A model generated the notes under the pieces. The model saw only the letters and a list, made by a program, of their open reading frames with translations. It was not told the origin of the DNA and did not search any database. Positions 36,805 to 45,249 of a stretch of DNA of 64,000 bases are shown here, piece after piece. How positions within the stretch are numbered: position 1 is the first letter of the stretch; each line of letters starts with the position of its first letter. Source of the DNA: Geodermatophilus marinus (GTDB taxonomy: Bacteria; Actinomycetota; Actinomycetes; Mycobacteriales; Geodermatophilaceae); NCBI RefSeq assembly GCF_003428645.1, contig NZ_QVQH01000016.1:1-64000 (forward strand), in the 5' to 3' direction. The position numbers and the translations under genes were made by a program.

Positions 36805-37610
36805 GCCTGCTGGCCCGCCAGGCGGTCGCGGAGTTCCTCGGCTCGGCCGGGCTGGTCGCCGTCGTCATCGGCTCGGGCATCGCCGCCTCCCGGCTGTCCC
36901 CGACCGACCCCGGGCTGCAGCTGCTGGAGAACGCGCTGGTCACCGGCGCCGGGCTGGTCGCGCTCATCCTGGCCTTCGGCCCGGTCTCCGGCGCGCACCT
37001 CAACCCCGTCGTCACCCTCGCCGCCCGCGCCTTCGGCGGGGTCGGCAACCGCCAGGTCGCCGCCTACCTGCCCGCGCAGTTCGCCGGCGGCGCCGTCGGG
37101 GCGGTCATGGCCAACCTGATGTTCGACCTGCCAGCGGTGAGCATCGCGACCACCGACCGCGCAGCGGCCGGGCTGTGGCTGTCCGAGGTGCTGGCCACCT
37201 TCGGCCTGGTCGTGCTGGTCTTCGGGCTGGTGCGGGCCGGCCGCGGAGGTCTGGCCGCCTTCGCCGTCGGCGCGTACATCGCCGCCGCCTACTTCTGGTC
37301 CTCGAGCACCTCGTTCGCCAATCCCCAGGTCGCCGTCGCCCGGATGCTGTCGGACACGTTCGCCGGCATCGCGCCGGTCTCGGTGCCGATGTTCCTGCTC
37401 ATGCAGCTGATCGGCGCGGCCGCCGCGGTGGCCGTGGTCGCGCTGCTCTACCCGGAGACGGCCGAGCGCGCCGAGCGGGCGGTCGTCCCGCACGAGCACC
37501 CCGTGCCGCACGCCGCCGGTGCCGCCGCGCCGGAACCCTCCGGTGCCGGGCCCACCGGTACCGCCCCCGGTCCCGCGTCCGAGCCGGCGCAGGGAGGAGC
37601 ACGGTCATGA
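36795..37610 (+). CDS. aqpS: Aquaporin-type (MIP) channel, likely metalloid permeable
   Basis: The 271-residue protein has six helices and the two half-helix motifs: HLNPVV (NPA changed to NPV) and FANPQV (NPA changed to NPQ). Changed NPA boxes are common in metalloid-transporting MIP channels. A Pro/Ala/Gly-rich cytosolic tail follows. The position between arsR and arsC fits AqpS-like export of arsenite made by the reductase. GTG 36795 overlaps the regulator's stop. The stop overlaps the next gene (ATGA). Confidence 0.87.
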   Translation: MRLSLLARQAVAEFLGSAGLVAVVIGSGIAASRLSPTDPGLQLLENALVTGAGLVALILAFGPVSGAHLNPVVTLAARAFGGVGNRQVAAYLPAQFAGGAVGAVMANLMFDLPAVSIATTDRAAAGLWLSEVLATFGLVVLVFGLVRAGRGGLAAFAVGAYIAAAYFWSSSTSFANPQVAVARMLSDTFAGIAPVSVPMFLLMQLIGAAAAVAVVALLYPETAERAERAVVPHEHPVPHAAGAAAPEPSGAGPTGTAPGPASEPAQGGARS

Positions 37611-37894
37611 CCGCGTGCACGCCCGAGCCGGGCCCAGGCGACCCCCAGGCGTGGCGGGTCCTCGACGACCTGGTCCGCGACCACGCCGACCGCTTCTCCC
37701 GTGACGAGGTCGTAGCTGTCTACCGGGACAGCCACGACCGGCTGGCCGCCTCGGCGCGGGTGACCACTTTCCGGCCGGTGCCCGCCGGCCGGTTCGCCCG
37801 CGAACGGCTCGACGCCCGCGTGCGCGACCTGATCGCCTCGCTGCTGCCCGGGCTCCCCCCGGCCGGCGCCGCTCTCCCCTCCGGCACCCGCTGA
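37607..37894 (+). CDS. Three-helix bundle protein, arsenate-reductase-associated
   Basis: The 95-residue protein matches the small three-helix dimerisation module found fused to, or beside, actinobacterial arsenate reductases: AWRVLDDLVRDHADRF, SRDEVVAVYRDSHDRLAA, then ARERLDARVRDLIASLL. It has no catalytic residues. Here it is a separate gene, coupled to the aquaporin (ATGA) and 77 bases before arsC. It may dimerise or tether the reductase. That role is inferred. Confidence 0.7.
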   Translation: MTACTPEPGPGDPQAWRVLDDLVRDHADRFSRDEVVAVYRDSHDRLAASARVTTFRPVPAGRFARERLDARVRDLIASLLPGLPPAGAALPSGTR

Positions 37895-37971
37895 CCACCG
37901 GCCCGCCCGGCCGCAGCGGGCGCCCGCCAGACCATCCCGACCCAGCACCCCGCCCACCCGAGAGGACCGGC

Positions 37972-38382
37972 GTGACCGACCGCCCCAGCATCCTGTTCGC
38001 CTGCATCCACAACTCCGGCCGCTCCGTGGCCGCGCAGGTCCTCGCCCGCCACCACGGCGGGGACGCCGTCGAGGTCCACTCCGCCGGCTCCGAGCCGGGC
38101 GCCGGCGTCAATCCCGCCGTGGCGCAGGTGCTGGCCGACCGCGGGCTGCCGGTCGACGACCACGTGCCCACGCTGCTGGACGCCGACCTGGTCCGCGCCG
38201 CCGACGTGGTGGTGACGATGGGCTGCGGCGAGACCTGCCCGGTGTTCCCGGGTAAGCGCTACGAGGACTGGCCGGTCGAGGACCCGAAGGGCCAGGACCT
38301 CGACACCGTGCGGCGGATCGTCGACGACGTCGAGACCCGGGTGCTCACCCTCCTCGCCGAGCTCGCGCCGGCGCGGAGCTGA
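37972..38382 (+). CDS. arsC: Arsenate reductase, low-molecular-weight phosphatase type
   Basis: The 136-residue protein has the phosphatase loop CIHNSGRS at residues 11-18, a middle VVVTMGCGETCPVFPG with further redox Cys, and YEDWPVEDPKGQDL, the Asp-Pro loop. These are features of thiol-dependent ArsC (thioredoxin- or mycothiol-linked). It reduces arsenate to arsenite, which the adjacent aquaporin can release. GTG 37972 follows CGAGAGGACCG. It is the last gene of the arsenic unit. Confidence 0.92.
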   Translation: MTDRPSILFACIHNSGRSVAAQVLARHHGGDAVEVHSAGSEPGAGVNPAVAQVLADRGLPVDDHVPTLLDADLVRAADVVVTMGCGETCPVFPGKRYEDWPVEDPKGQDLDTVRRIVDDVETRVLTLLAELAPARS

Positions 38383-38452
38383 CCCGTCCCGCCGCGCATC
38401 GGTGGGCCCCGGCCAGGCGGCCGGGGTGCCGCTCGTAGCGGTCGGCGGGGAG

Positions 38453-38796
38453 TAGACGCGGGTGCCGCCCTCAGGGTCGAGGACGCTGGTGACCTCGACG
38501 AGGTGGGCCACCCGGCGGGCGAACAGCACGCAGTCGACCAGGACGCCGACACAGACGCCGACGGCCGGGTTGTGGGTGACCGGGGTGACCGCGACGGTCG
38601 ACAGCATCTCGGTGGTCTCGCTGCGCGGCATGCGGTGGATGGTGCGCATGCTGTGCCAGTCGAAGGTGGCGATCGACACGAAGACCATCACCGCGACGAG
38701 GGCGGCCATCGGGATGATCGCGACCACGTCGCCGAGCGCGACGACGAGGACGAGCAGGAAGGTGCCGGCGAGGAAGGTGGACAGCCGGGTCCGCGA
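38453..38796 (-). pseudogene. SulP-type anion permease fragment
   Basis: The minus strand reads RLSTFLAGTFLLVLVVALGD, then IPMAALVAVMVFVSIATFDW, then VTPVTHNPAVGVCVGVLVDC and LVEVTSVLDPEGGTRVY. This is the last membrane part of a SulP permease. The first roughly 300 residues are missing, and the STAS domain after RVY is missing too. The 5' side joins a GAF fragment out of frame. It is a remnant. Confidence 0.75.
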
Positions 38797-38926
38797 GCCG
38801 GGCGAAGTCGGGGTAGGCGGCCTCGTGGGCGGTGGCGTCGATGGCGATGACCCCGCCGGAGATGACGGCGTCCATGCAGGGGCCGAAGCCGGCCTCGTAC
38901 TGGCGCTGGTCGAGCTGGGCGGCCGG
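38793..38926 (-). pseudogene. GAF-domain protein fragment
   Basis: The minus strand encodes AAQLDQRQYEAGFGPCMDAV and then IAIDATAHEAAYPDFARLA, the middle of a GAF domain like those of GAF-ANTAR proteins. Nothing before or after continues the gene. It runs directly into the SulP fragment in another frame, so two deletion events or one complex rearrangement met here. Confidence 0.65.
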
Positions 38927-38981
38927 GCCCCCCGGGTGGCCCTGACCCCGGCGGTGGGGGCCGCTGCCGTCACGCGCCTGC

Positions 38982-39791
38982 TCAGCGGTCGCCCCCGCGG
39001 CGACCGGGGCGTGGATCGGGCAGGACGCCGGTGGTGCAGAGCTCCTCGGCGAGGTCGACGACCTTGCGGTTGGTGTGCGAGGAGGCGCCGACCAGGATGC
39101 GGAAGGCCTCGTCCGCGGTGACCTTGAACCGCTCCATGAGGATGCCCTTCGCCTGGCCGATCAGGTCGCGGCTGGCGACCGCCGCGCGCAGGTGCTCCTC
39201 CTGCTGGGCGCCGGCCAGCGCGATGGCGGCGTGGCTGGCGAAGACCAGCCCGACCGACTCGGACTCCTCGTCGAAGGCGTGCGGCCGACGCGCGTAGAGG
39301 TTCAGCGCCCCGAGAGTGCCGCCGGTGACGAACAGCTGGAAGCTCAGGAGGCTGCCCATACCCGCCCGGGCCGCCTCTCGGGCGAACCGCGGCCAGCGGG
39401 CCTCGGCGTCGATGTCGTCGATCCGGACCGTCTTCTCCTCGTAGACGGCGTCCAGGCACGGGCCCTCGCCGAGCCGCTCCTGCACGAGGTCGATCACGCG
39501 CGGCAGTTCGCCGGTCGGCGCGCGGGACTCCACCCGGCGGCGGTCGATCACCAGCGTGACGCCGCAGTCGTCGCTGCCGGGCACCGAGCGCACCGCCGCG
39601 GCGGTGATGGCCCCCAGCGTCGCCTCGACGTCGCCGTGCTCCTGCTGCAGCGCCCGGGCCACCTGCCCCATGATCTCGCCCAGGTTGGGCAGCGCACCCT
39701 CACCGCCTGGCCCGACGCCCGTGGCCGAGGCAGGACGCTGCTCCTCGTCGCTGTGCTCCGAGCGACCGGCTCGATCGGGGCTCCCGTCCAT
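38982..39791 (-). CDS. GAF-ANTAR RNA-binding regulator
   Basis: The 269-residue protein has a GAF domain at residues about 45-190 (EGPCLDAVYEEKTVRIDDID, GALNLYARRPHAF) and a C-terminal ANTAR domain (ASRDLIGQAKGILMERFKV, then ADEAFRILVGASSHTNRKV). ANTAR domains bind paired RNA hairpins and prevent termination. The GAF ligand is unknown. ATG 39791 starts a disordered, acidic leader. It lies just outside the tRNA-His island; a paralog lies inside at 60048-60752. Confidence 0.88.
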   Translation of the reverse strand: MDGSPDRAGRSEHSDEEQRPASATGVGPGGEGALPNLGEIMGQVARALQQEHGDVEATLGAITAAAVRSVPGSDDCGVTLVIDRRRVESRAPTGELPRVIDLVQERLGEGPCLDAVYEEKTVRIDDIDAEARWPRFAREAARAGMGSLLSFQLFVTGGTLGALNLYARRPHAFDEESESVGLVFASHAAIALAGAQQEEHLRAAVASRDLIGQAKGILMERFKVTADEAFRILVGASSHTNRKVVDLAEELCTTGVLPDPRPGRRGGDR

Positions 39792-39860
39792 CCACCGACC
39801 CTAGGGCGGACCGGCCGACCCGGGCACCCCTCGGGGATCGGGCGGCGCCGGGCAGGGAGA

Positions 39861-39890
39861 AGGCCCCGGTCGGTCGCCCGACCGGGGCCT
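39861..39890. terminator. Hairpin beside the left att copy
   Basis: AGGCCCCGGTCGG (39861-39873) pairs perfectly with 39878-39890 across a TCGC loop. It sits 5 bases from the duplicated tRNA-His end and was probably its original terminator. It also lies beyond the promoter side of the GAF-ANTAR gene. Confidence 0.65.
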
Positions 39891-39895
39891 CTCCT

Positions 39896-39927
39896 CGTGG
39901 GGTGAGTGACGGGGCTCGAACCCGCGA
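39896..39927. repeat. attL-like 32-bp copy of the tRNA-His 3' end
   Basis: The 32 bases, beginning CGTGGGGTGAGTGACGGG and ending ACCCGCGA, are identical to 63113-63144. They contain the 3' acceptor strand and most of the T arm of tRNA-His but no anticodon. This is the expected scar of integration by a tyrosine recombinase at a tRNA 3' end. Confidence 0.85.
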
Positions 39928-39994
39928 GTGAGGCCGGTCCCGGGCCTGGTGGCCCGGCGAATCCGCAGGATAGCGGCCTTCTCGTACGTCCCGG

Positions 39995-40034
39995 AGCGGT
40001 TCTGAGCGGTCTACAGCGGTCCTGAGCGGTCAGT
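39995..40034. repeat. Four tandem 10-bp iterons, AGCGGT core
   Basis: AGCGGT occurs at 39996, 40006, 40016 and 40026, exactly 10 bp apart. The repeat units are close to GAGCGGTCCT. They lie just inside the left island end, where arm-type recombinase sites would be. The roughly 290 bases between the att copy and the first gene at 40222 hold no supported gene. Confidence 0.65.
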
Positions 40035-40106
40035 TGCCCCCGGATCTGCCCCCCCAGCTCGGCGTGGTGACCGAAGAGGTTCATCGCCACCGGGCCGGCA
40101 GTCGAT

Positions 40107-40126
40107 TGGGTGCCGCCACTGATGGT
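40107..40126 (+). promoter_or_regulatory. Shared 20-bp upstream element, site 1
   Basis: TGGGTGCCGCCACTGATGGT lies 95 bases before the DUF1772 gene. It matches the site at 42195 at 19 of 20 positions and contains the inverted core GTG-N4-CAC. Confidence 0.6.
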
Positions 40127-40221
40127 GGCGGTCGCCCTGGCACAGCAGCCTTGGGGGATGGCGCGGTGCAGACCGGGCTGCAGCCCGGCTGCCGGCCACG
40201 GAATCCGTCTGGAGGAGGCGC

Positions 40222-40722
40222 ATGGACCTCACGCTGCCGGTCGACTCGATCGCGATCGCGGCCGTTCTCTGCTGTGCTCTGGTGGCGGGCTTGCTGTTCT
40301 CCTTCGCCGTCGTGGTGATGCCGGGCTTCCGCGGGCTCGGGGACCATGAGTTCCTCAGCGCGTTCCGCGCCGTCGACGGCGTGATCCAGGCCGGGCAGCC
40401 TGTCTTCCTCGCTGTGTGGGCCGGGTCGGCTGTCCTGCCAGTGCTCGCGGTCGTGGTGCGCCTGCTGTCCGAGGGTGGCCCGGGTCCGGGGCTGCTCGTC
40501 GCTGCGGCCGCCGTTTCCGTGGTCGGCGTGCACCTTCCGACGGTGGCGGTGAACATCCCGCTCAACAACCGGCTGCAGGCGGTCGACGTGGGCGTTCTCG
40601 ACGGACCGGGGGCCGAGCGGGTCCGTGTCGGGTTCGAGTCGCGGTGGACGCGCTGGAACCTGGCGCGCACCGTCGCGTCCGTCGTGGCCGTGCTGCTGCT
40701 CGTCCTCGCACTGGCCGGATGA
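40222..40722 (+). CDS. DUF1772-family membrane protein
   Basis: The 166-residue protein has four hydrophobic helices and the DUF1772 pattern: AALVAGLLFSFAVVVMPGF, the Q-A-G-Q-P region, and VNIPLNNRLQAVD followed by FESRWTRWNLARTVAS. Function is unknown. ATG 40222 has GGAGGAGGCG upstream. The next gene starts five bases after its stop, so the serine hydrolase is in the same operon. A repeated 20-bp element lies about 95 bp upstream. Confidence 0.83.
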   Translation: MDLTLPVDSIAIAAVLCCALVAGLLFSFAVVVMPGFRGLGDHEFLSAFRAVDGVIQAGQPVFLAVWAGSAVLPVLAVVVRLLSEGGPGPGLLVAAAAVSVVGVHLPTVAVNIPLNNRLQAVDVGVLDGPGAERVRVGFESRWTRWNLARTVASVVAVLLLVLALAG

Positions 40723-40726
40723 TCCG

Positions 40727-42166
40727 TTGCGGCGACTCCTGAGCCTTCTCGCACTCGGCAGCGCAACCTTGCTCGTTCTCGGCGTCGGTGGTCCCGCGCA
40801 GGCACGGGTGCCCGTCGGGTCGATCGAGGATGTCGTCGACCGCGAGCTGGCCCCCTCGGGCGTCCCCGGCCTGGCCTACGCCGTGGTGGCCGACGGCCGG
40901 ATCACCTCGGTCGGCGGGCGCGGCGTGGTCAGGGGCGGAGGAGACGTGGAGGTCACGCCGGACACGGCCTTCGTGACCGGCTCGATCTCGAAGAGTTTCA
41001 CGGCACTGGCCGTGATGCAGCTGGTCGAGGCGGGCGAGGTCGACCCGGACGCCGAGGTCTCGCGCTACCTCGACACCTTCTCGGGCCGACCCGCCGGCGC
41101 GATCACGGTCCGGCAGCTGCTCAGCCACACGAGCGGCTTCTCGACGCTGCAGGGCAACGTCTCGCACACCGACACCACCGGCGGCGCGGACGAGCTCGCG
41201 CGCCGCGTGGACCGGCTCGCCGCGGCCACTCCGGCCTACGCACCCGGCGAGAAGTGGGAGTACTCCAACGCGAACTACGAGATCCTCGGGCGCCTGGTCG
41301 AGGTCGTGAGTGGACAGGAGTTCCAGGACTACGTCGCCACGAACGTCCTGGAACCGGTCGGCATGGAGCACAGCTTCGTCGCCGACGGCGAGGTCCATCC
41401 GGCGATGGCCACCGGGCACACCCCGTGGTTCGGTGCCAAGCGTCCGCTGCCCACGGGCGTGACCGAGCGCGGAACGGCTCCTCAGGGCGGGATCGTCGCG
41501 AGCGCCGGCGATCTGGCGCGCTACCTGCTGGTGATGATGAACGGCGAGGACGACGTGCTGAGCGCGGCGGGCAAGGCGTCGATGATGCGCCCGGCCGGCG
41601 GAGCATCCCCGTTCTACGGCTTCGGCTGGTTCGTGGATTCCGGCAACGGGCGCGTCTGGCACTCCGGCTCCACACCCGGTTTCGAATCGCTCGCCACGAT
41701 GGTCCCCGCCGAGGGGAAGGGGGTCGTGGTGCTGGTCAACGGAGGAAGCGGAGTGGGCTTCGGGGAGACGGCCCAGCTCCGCAACGGCATCACCGCCGCG
41801 GCGTTGGGCTTCGACTACGAGGGCGAGGGGTCCCGCATCTTCCAGAAGGCTCTGTTCGTCGCTCTGGTGCTCCTGCCGGTGATCTACCTGCTCAGCATGG
41901 TCTGGGCGTGGCGTCACCGCGGCGAGATCCGCGCCAAGTCGGGCGCCTTCGGGCTGTTCAGCCTGTGGTTCCCGCTGCTCACCACGGCCGGCGCGGCATG
42001 GGTCGTCCTCGACCTGGTGCCGAGGCTGCTCGGCTCACCGCTGCGCACGATCCGCCTGTTCCAGCCCGATCTCGGTCTGGCGATGACCGCCACCGCCGTG
42101 ACTGGCGTGCTGTGGGCTGTCTTCAGGCTGGCCGTCGCGTACACCGGACGGTCCGGCTCGTCCTGA
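40727..42166 (+). CDS. Membrane-anchored serine hydrolase (class C beta-lactamase fold)
   Basis: The 479-residue protein has an N-terminal signal (LLSLLALGSATLLVLGV). A beta-lactamase/D-alanyl-D-alanine-carboxypeptidase-like domain follows, with S-x-x-K in TGSISKSF near residue 86, Y-S-N in KWEYSNANYE near 180 and HSG in VWHSGSTPGF. Three or four transmembrane helices end the chain. Related proteins act as esterases, peptidases or penicillin-recognising enzymes; which applies is unknown. TTG 40727 is the only start close behind the DUF1772 stop. The membrane tail should hold the catalytic domain outside the cell. Confidence 0.85.
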   Translation: MRRLLSLLALGSATLLVLGVGGPAQARVPVGSIEDVVDRELAPSGVPGLAYAVVADGRITSVGGRGVVRGGGDVEVTPDTAFVTGSISKSFTALAVMQLVEAGEVDPDAEVSRYLDTFSGRPAGAITVRQLLSHTSGFSTLQGNVSHTDTTGGADELARRVDRLAAATPAYAPGEKWEYSNANYEILGRLVEVVSGQEFQDYVATNVLEPVGMEHSFVADGEVHPAMATGHTPWFGAKRPLPTGVTERGTAPQGGIVASAGDLARYLLVMMNGEDDVLSAAGKASMMRPAGGASPFYGFGWFVDSGNGRVWHSGSTPGFESLATMVPAEGKGVVVLVNGGSGVGFGETAQLRNGITAAALGFDYEGEGSRIFQKALFVALVLLPVIYLLSMVWAWRHRGEIRAKSGAFGLFSLWFPLLTTAGAAWVVLDLVPRLLGSPLRTIRLFQPDLGLAMTATAVTGVLWAVFRLAVAYTGRSGSS

Positions 42167-42194
42167 CCTGTCGCGCGGAAGTGATCGACGTAAA

Positions 42195-42214
42195 TGGGTG
42201 CCGCCACGGATGGT
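42195..42214 (+). promoter_or_regulatory. Shared 20-bp upstream element, site 2
   Basis: TGGGTGCCGCCACGGATGGT lies 99 bases before the quinone-oxidoreductase-like gene and just after the serine hydrolase stop. It is the best consensus copy of the three. Confidence 0.6.
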
Positions 42215-42313
42215 TCGCAGTGGGAGGGAGCGCGAGCGTGGGTTCACGACGCGGAGGCCCTGCGCGTCACCGGCGGCACCAGGCGCCGGTCTGCCGACCC
42301 TCGGGAGAGACCG

Positions 42314-43282
42314 ATGAAGGCGATCGTGCAACGCGGCTACGGCGGTGTGGACGTCCTCGAGTTCAGCGATGTCGAGCGGCCGCAGATCGGACCGGAGGAG
42401 GTTCTGGTCCGGGTGCAGGCCGCGGGCGTGGACCGGGGCACGTGGCACCTGATGGCCGGCCTGCCGTACCTGGTGCGGCTGATGTTCGGGCTGCGCGGCC
42501 CGAAGAACCCGGTGCCCGGCCTGGACGTCGCCGGCGTCGTGGAGGACGTCGGGGAGAGGGTGACCCGGTTCGCCCCCGGCGACGAGGTGTTCGGCATCGC
42601 CGCGGGTTCGTTCGCCGAGCACGCCCGTGCCCGGGAGGACAAGCTGGTCGCCAAGCCGGCCAAGGTCGGCTTCCCCGAGGCGGCCACGGTCGGGGTCTCC
42701 GGTCTGGCAGCGCTGCAGGCCGTCCGCGACCACGGGCAGGTCCGCCCGGGGCAGCGCGTGCTCGTCCTCGGCGCCTCCGGCGGCGTGGGCAGCTTCGCCG
42801 TCCAGCTCGCGAAGGCGCACGGCGCGCACGTCACCGGCGTGTGCAGCACGGCCAAGACCGACCTGGTCGCCGGGCTCGGCGCCGACGAGGTCATCGACTA
42901 CACCCGGGACGACGTCACCGACGGCCGGCGGCGCTGGGACGTCGTCCTCGACATCGGTGGCAACCGGCCGCTGCGAGCTCTGCGACGTGCTCTCATGCCC
43001 ACCGGGCGGCTGGTCATCGTCGGCGGCGAGGGCGGCGGGAAGGTGGTCGGCGGCGTGGACCGTCAGGTGCGCGCGATGCTGCTCTCGCCGTTCGTGCGCC
43101 AGGAGCTGGGCACGTTCATCTCCTCGGAGAACGCCCGGGACCTCGAGGTGCTCGCCGACCTGGTGCAGTCCGGCCGCCTGTCCCCGGCGGTGGACACCAC
43201 GTACGCGCTGGCCGATGCACGGGCCGCGGTCGACCACCTCAGCGCGGGACGCGCGCGGGGCAAGCTCGCTCTCACCGTCTGA
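42314..43282 (+). CDS. NAD(P)-dependent quinone oxidoreductase-like MDR enzyme
   Basis: The 322-residue protein belongs to the zinc-free medium-chain dehydrogenase group. It has the N-terminal VQRGYGGVDVLEFSDVERP, GLDVAGVVEDVG, PGDEVFGIA and the nucleotide site VLVLGASGGVGSFAVQLAKA; the zinc-ligand Cys residues are missing. It probably reduces quinones or reactive carbonyls with NADPH. ATG 42314 has GGGAGAGACC upstream. It lies 27 bases before the first DUF4386 gene, in the same unit. Confidence 0.86.
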   Translation: MKAIVQRGYGGVDVLEFSDVERPQIGPEEVLVRVQAAGVDRGTWHLMAGLPYLVRLMFGLRGPKNPVPGLDVAGVVEDVGERVTRFAPGDEVFGIAAGSFAEHARAREDKLVAKPAKVGFPEAATVGVSGLAALQAVRDHGQVRPGQRVLVLGASGGVGSFAVQLAKAHGAHVTGVCSTAKTDLVAGLGADEVIDYTRDDVTDGRRRWDVVLDIGGNRPLRALRRALMPTGRLVIVGGEGGGKVVGGVDRQVRAMLLSPFVRQELGTFISSENARDLEVLADLVQSGRLSPAVDTTYALADARAAVDHLSAGRARGKLALTV

Positions 43283-43309
43283 CCGGACCGGCCACCGCGG
43301 AGACCTGAC

Positions 43310-44107
43310 ATGGCAACTGAGACGGCAACCGAGACGACGGCCCGACCGGACGTCGCGAACCCGAACCGGCTGGCCCGGGTGATCGGCGCGCTGTTCGTCG
43401 TGCTGGCGGTGCTCGGGCCGTTCGCCCTGCTGTACGTGCCCGGGCAGATCGTGGTGGACGGCGACGCCGCCGCGACCGCGGCCAACCTGCGCGACTCGGG
43501 TGGCCTGTTCCGCGCCGGCATCGCCGTCGAGGTCGTGATCGTGCTCGTCGAGATCGCGATGCCGGTGCTGCTGTACCTGCTGTTCCGGCCGGTGAACCGC
43601 GCGGTGGCGCTGACCGCGGCGTTCGCCCGGTTCGGCGAGGCCGTCGTGATCGGGGTGGGCCTGCTCGCGTCGATCCTCGCGCTGCGACTGGTCGGCGACG
43701 CCGGGTACCTCGACGCGGTCGACACCGGGCAGCGCGACGCGCTCGCGCTGCTGGCGCTGGACAGCCACGGGGACGGCGTGTTCGTCTCGCAGATCTTCTT
43801 CGGCTTCTCGCTGCTGCTGCTGGGCTGGCTGGTCTTCCGGGCCGGGTTCGTGCCCCGGCTCCTCGGCGTCCTGCTGGCCGTCGCCGCGGCCGGCTACCTG
43901 GCCGACAGCCTCGGCCACCTGCTGTGGAGCGGCTACGACGACGCCTTCGGGTGGTTGGTCGGTGTCACCGCCGTCGTCGGCGAGGTGCCCTTCTTCCTCT
44001 GGCTGCTGATCAAGGGCGTCGACGCGCGGACCTGGCACGCCCGCGACGCGGCCACCCCGACGGGCCGGATGCCTCCACCGGCTGCGCGGGAGGCGACCGT
44101 CCGGTGA
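43310..44107 (+). CDS. DUF4386-family membrane protein, copy 1
   Basis: The 265-residue protein has about seven helices and the DUF4386 pattern: RLARVIGALFVVLAVLGPF, the DAAATAANLRDSGGLFRAGI segment, LYLLFRPVNRAVALTAA and a late LGVLLAVAAAGYLADS. The function of the family is unknown. It follows the oxidoreductase gene and precedes the sensor kinase gene. A paralog lies at 46102 on the other side of the two-component pair, which suggests a functional link. Confidence 0.83.
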   Translation: MATETATETTARPDVANPNRLARVIGALFVVLAVLGPFALLYVPGQIVVDGDAAATAANLRDSGGLFRAGIAVEVVIVLVEIAMPVLLYLLFRPVNRAVALTAAFARFGEAVVIGVGLLASILALRLVGDAGYLDAVDTGQRDALALLALDSHGDGVFVSQIFFGFSLLLLGWLVFRAGFVPRLLGVLLAVAAAGYLADSLGHLLWSGYDDAFGWLVGVTAVVGEVPFFLWLLIKGVDARTWHARDAATPTGRMPPPAAREATVR

Positions 44108-44190
44108 CCGTGCCCGTGCGGGCCCGGCCGACGGCGGGTGGGGGCGAAAGGGCTTACCTCCCGCCCCGGCTGCCCGTCAGGGTGGAGGTC

Positions 44191-45237
44191 ATGACGACGC
44201 CCCCGCCGGCGCCCCTGGTCTCGCTGCCTGCCGCGCGGGCGCGCAGGCCGGGGCAGAAACGGCCCGTCGCGGCCCGGCGGCGCGCCTCGCTGTACGCGCG
44301 GGTCGTCGCCGTGAACGCCACCATCCTGCTCGCCGCGGTGTTGGCGCTGACCTTCACCCCCGCGACGGTGTCCTTCCCGGTGACCGGGGACGAATGGACG
44401 ATCCTCGGCGTCGGGCTGGCGCTGCTGGTGGTTGCCAACGCGGTGCTGCTGCGGATCAGCTTCCGGGGACTGACCGCGCTCGTCCGGCAGATGGAGACCC
44501 TCGACCTGCTGCAGCCGCGCGAGCGGCTGCCGGAGATGGGCGGCCCCGAGACCCGGACGCTGATCGCCGGCTTCAACACCATGCTCGATCGGCTGGAGGC
44601 CGAGCGGCGCGCCAGCGTGCGCCGGACGATCACGGGCATGGAGGCCGAGCGCCGGCGCATCGGCCAGGAACTGCACGACGAGATCGGGCAGCGGCTCACC
44701 GGCATCCTCCTGCAGTTGGGCCGCATCCACGACGATGTTCCCGCGTCCCTGCGTGCGCGCGTGGAGGGGGTGCAGGAGGAGGCACGGGCGACGATCGACG
44801 AGGTGGGCGCGCTGGCCCACCAGGTGCGCCCCGGCGTGCTCACCGACCTCGGGCTGCGCAGCGGGCTGGACGCCCTGGTCGCCTCCTTCCGCCAGCACGC
44901 GCAGGCACGGGTCGACGCGACGTTCCCGGAGCGCCTGCCGCCGATGACCGGCGAGGCGGAGCTGGCCGTCTACCGCATCACGCAGGAGGCGCTGACCAAC
45001 GCCGCCCGCCACGCCGAGGCCACCCGGATCGCGGTCGCGGTCGCGGTCACCGCGGACGAGCTGGTGCTGCAGGTCAGCGACGACGGCCGCGGGCTGGGGG
45101 AAGCCGGCGAGGACCAGGGGATGCGCGGCATGCGGGAGCGCGCCCTGCTGATCGGCGGCCGGCTGCGCATCGACAGCCCCCCCTCCCGCGGCGTGCGGGT
45201 CCGCCTGGCGGTACCCGCGGCCAACCTCACCGGCTGA
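44191..45237 (+). CDS. Sensor histidine kinase, NarL/LiaS (HPK7) type
   Basis: The 348-residue protein has two transmembrane helices with a very short extracytoplasmic loop and a HAMP-like linker. The HisKA_3 dimerisation domain contains RRRIGQELHDEIGQRLTG with the phospho-His, and the ATPase domain contains ITQEALTNAARHAEA and VSDDGRGLGEA. A short periplasmic loop recalls membrane-stress kinases such as LiaS. ATG 44191 is chosen because GGAGG lies just upstream; GTG 44104 is open. The response regulator gene follows after 12 bases. Confidence 0.87.
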   Translation: MTTPPPAPLVSLPAARARRPGQKRPVAARRRASLYARVVAVNATILLAAVLALTFTPATVSFPVTGDEWTILGVGLALLVVANAVLLRISFRGLTALVRQMETLDLLQPRERLPEMGGPETRTLIAGFNTMLDRLEAERRASVRRTITGMEAERRRIGQELHDEIGQRLTGILLQLGRIHDDVPASLRARVEGVQEEARATIDEVGALAHQVRPGVLTDLGLRSGLDALVASFRQHAQARVDATFPERLPPMTGEAELAVYRITQEALTNAARHAEATRIAVAVAVTADELVLQVSDDGRGLGEAGEDQGMRGMRERALLIGGRLRIDSPPSRGVRVRLAVPAANLTG

Positions 45238-45249
45238 CCCCGTCCGACC

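Noticed and set aside
39896-39965. A possible second tRNA-His gene at the left repeat
   Set aside because: Only the T arm and 3' acceptor strand are present. No anticodon or D arm follows, so it is an att remnant.
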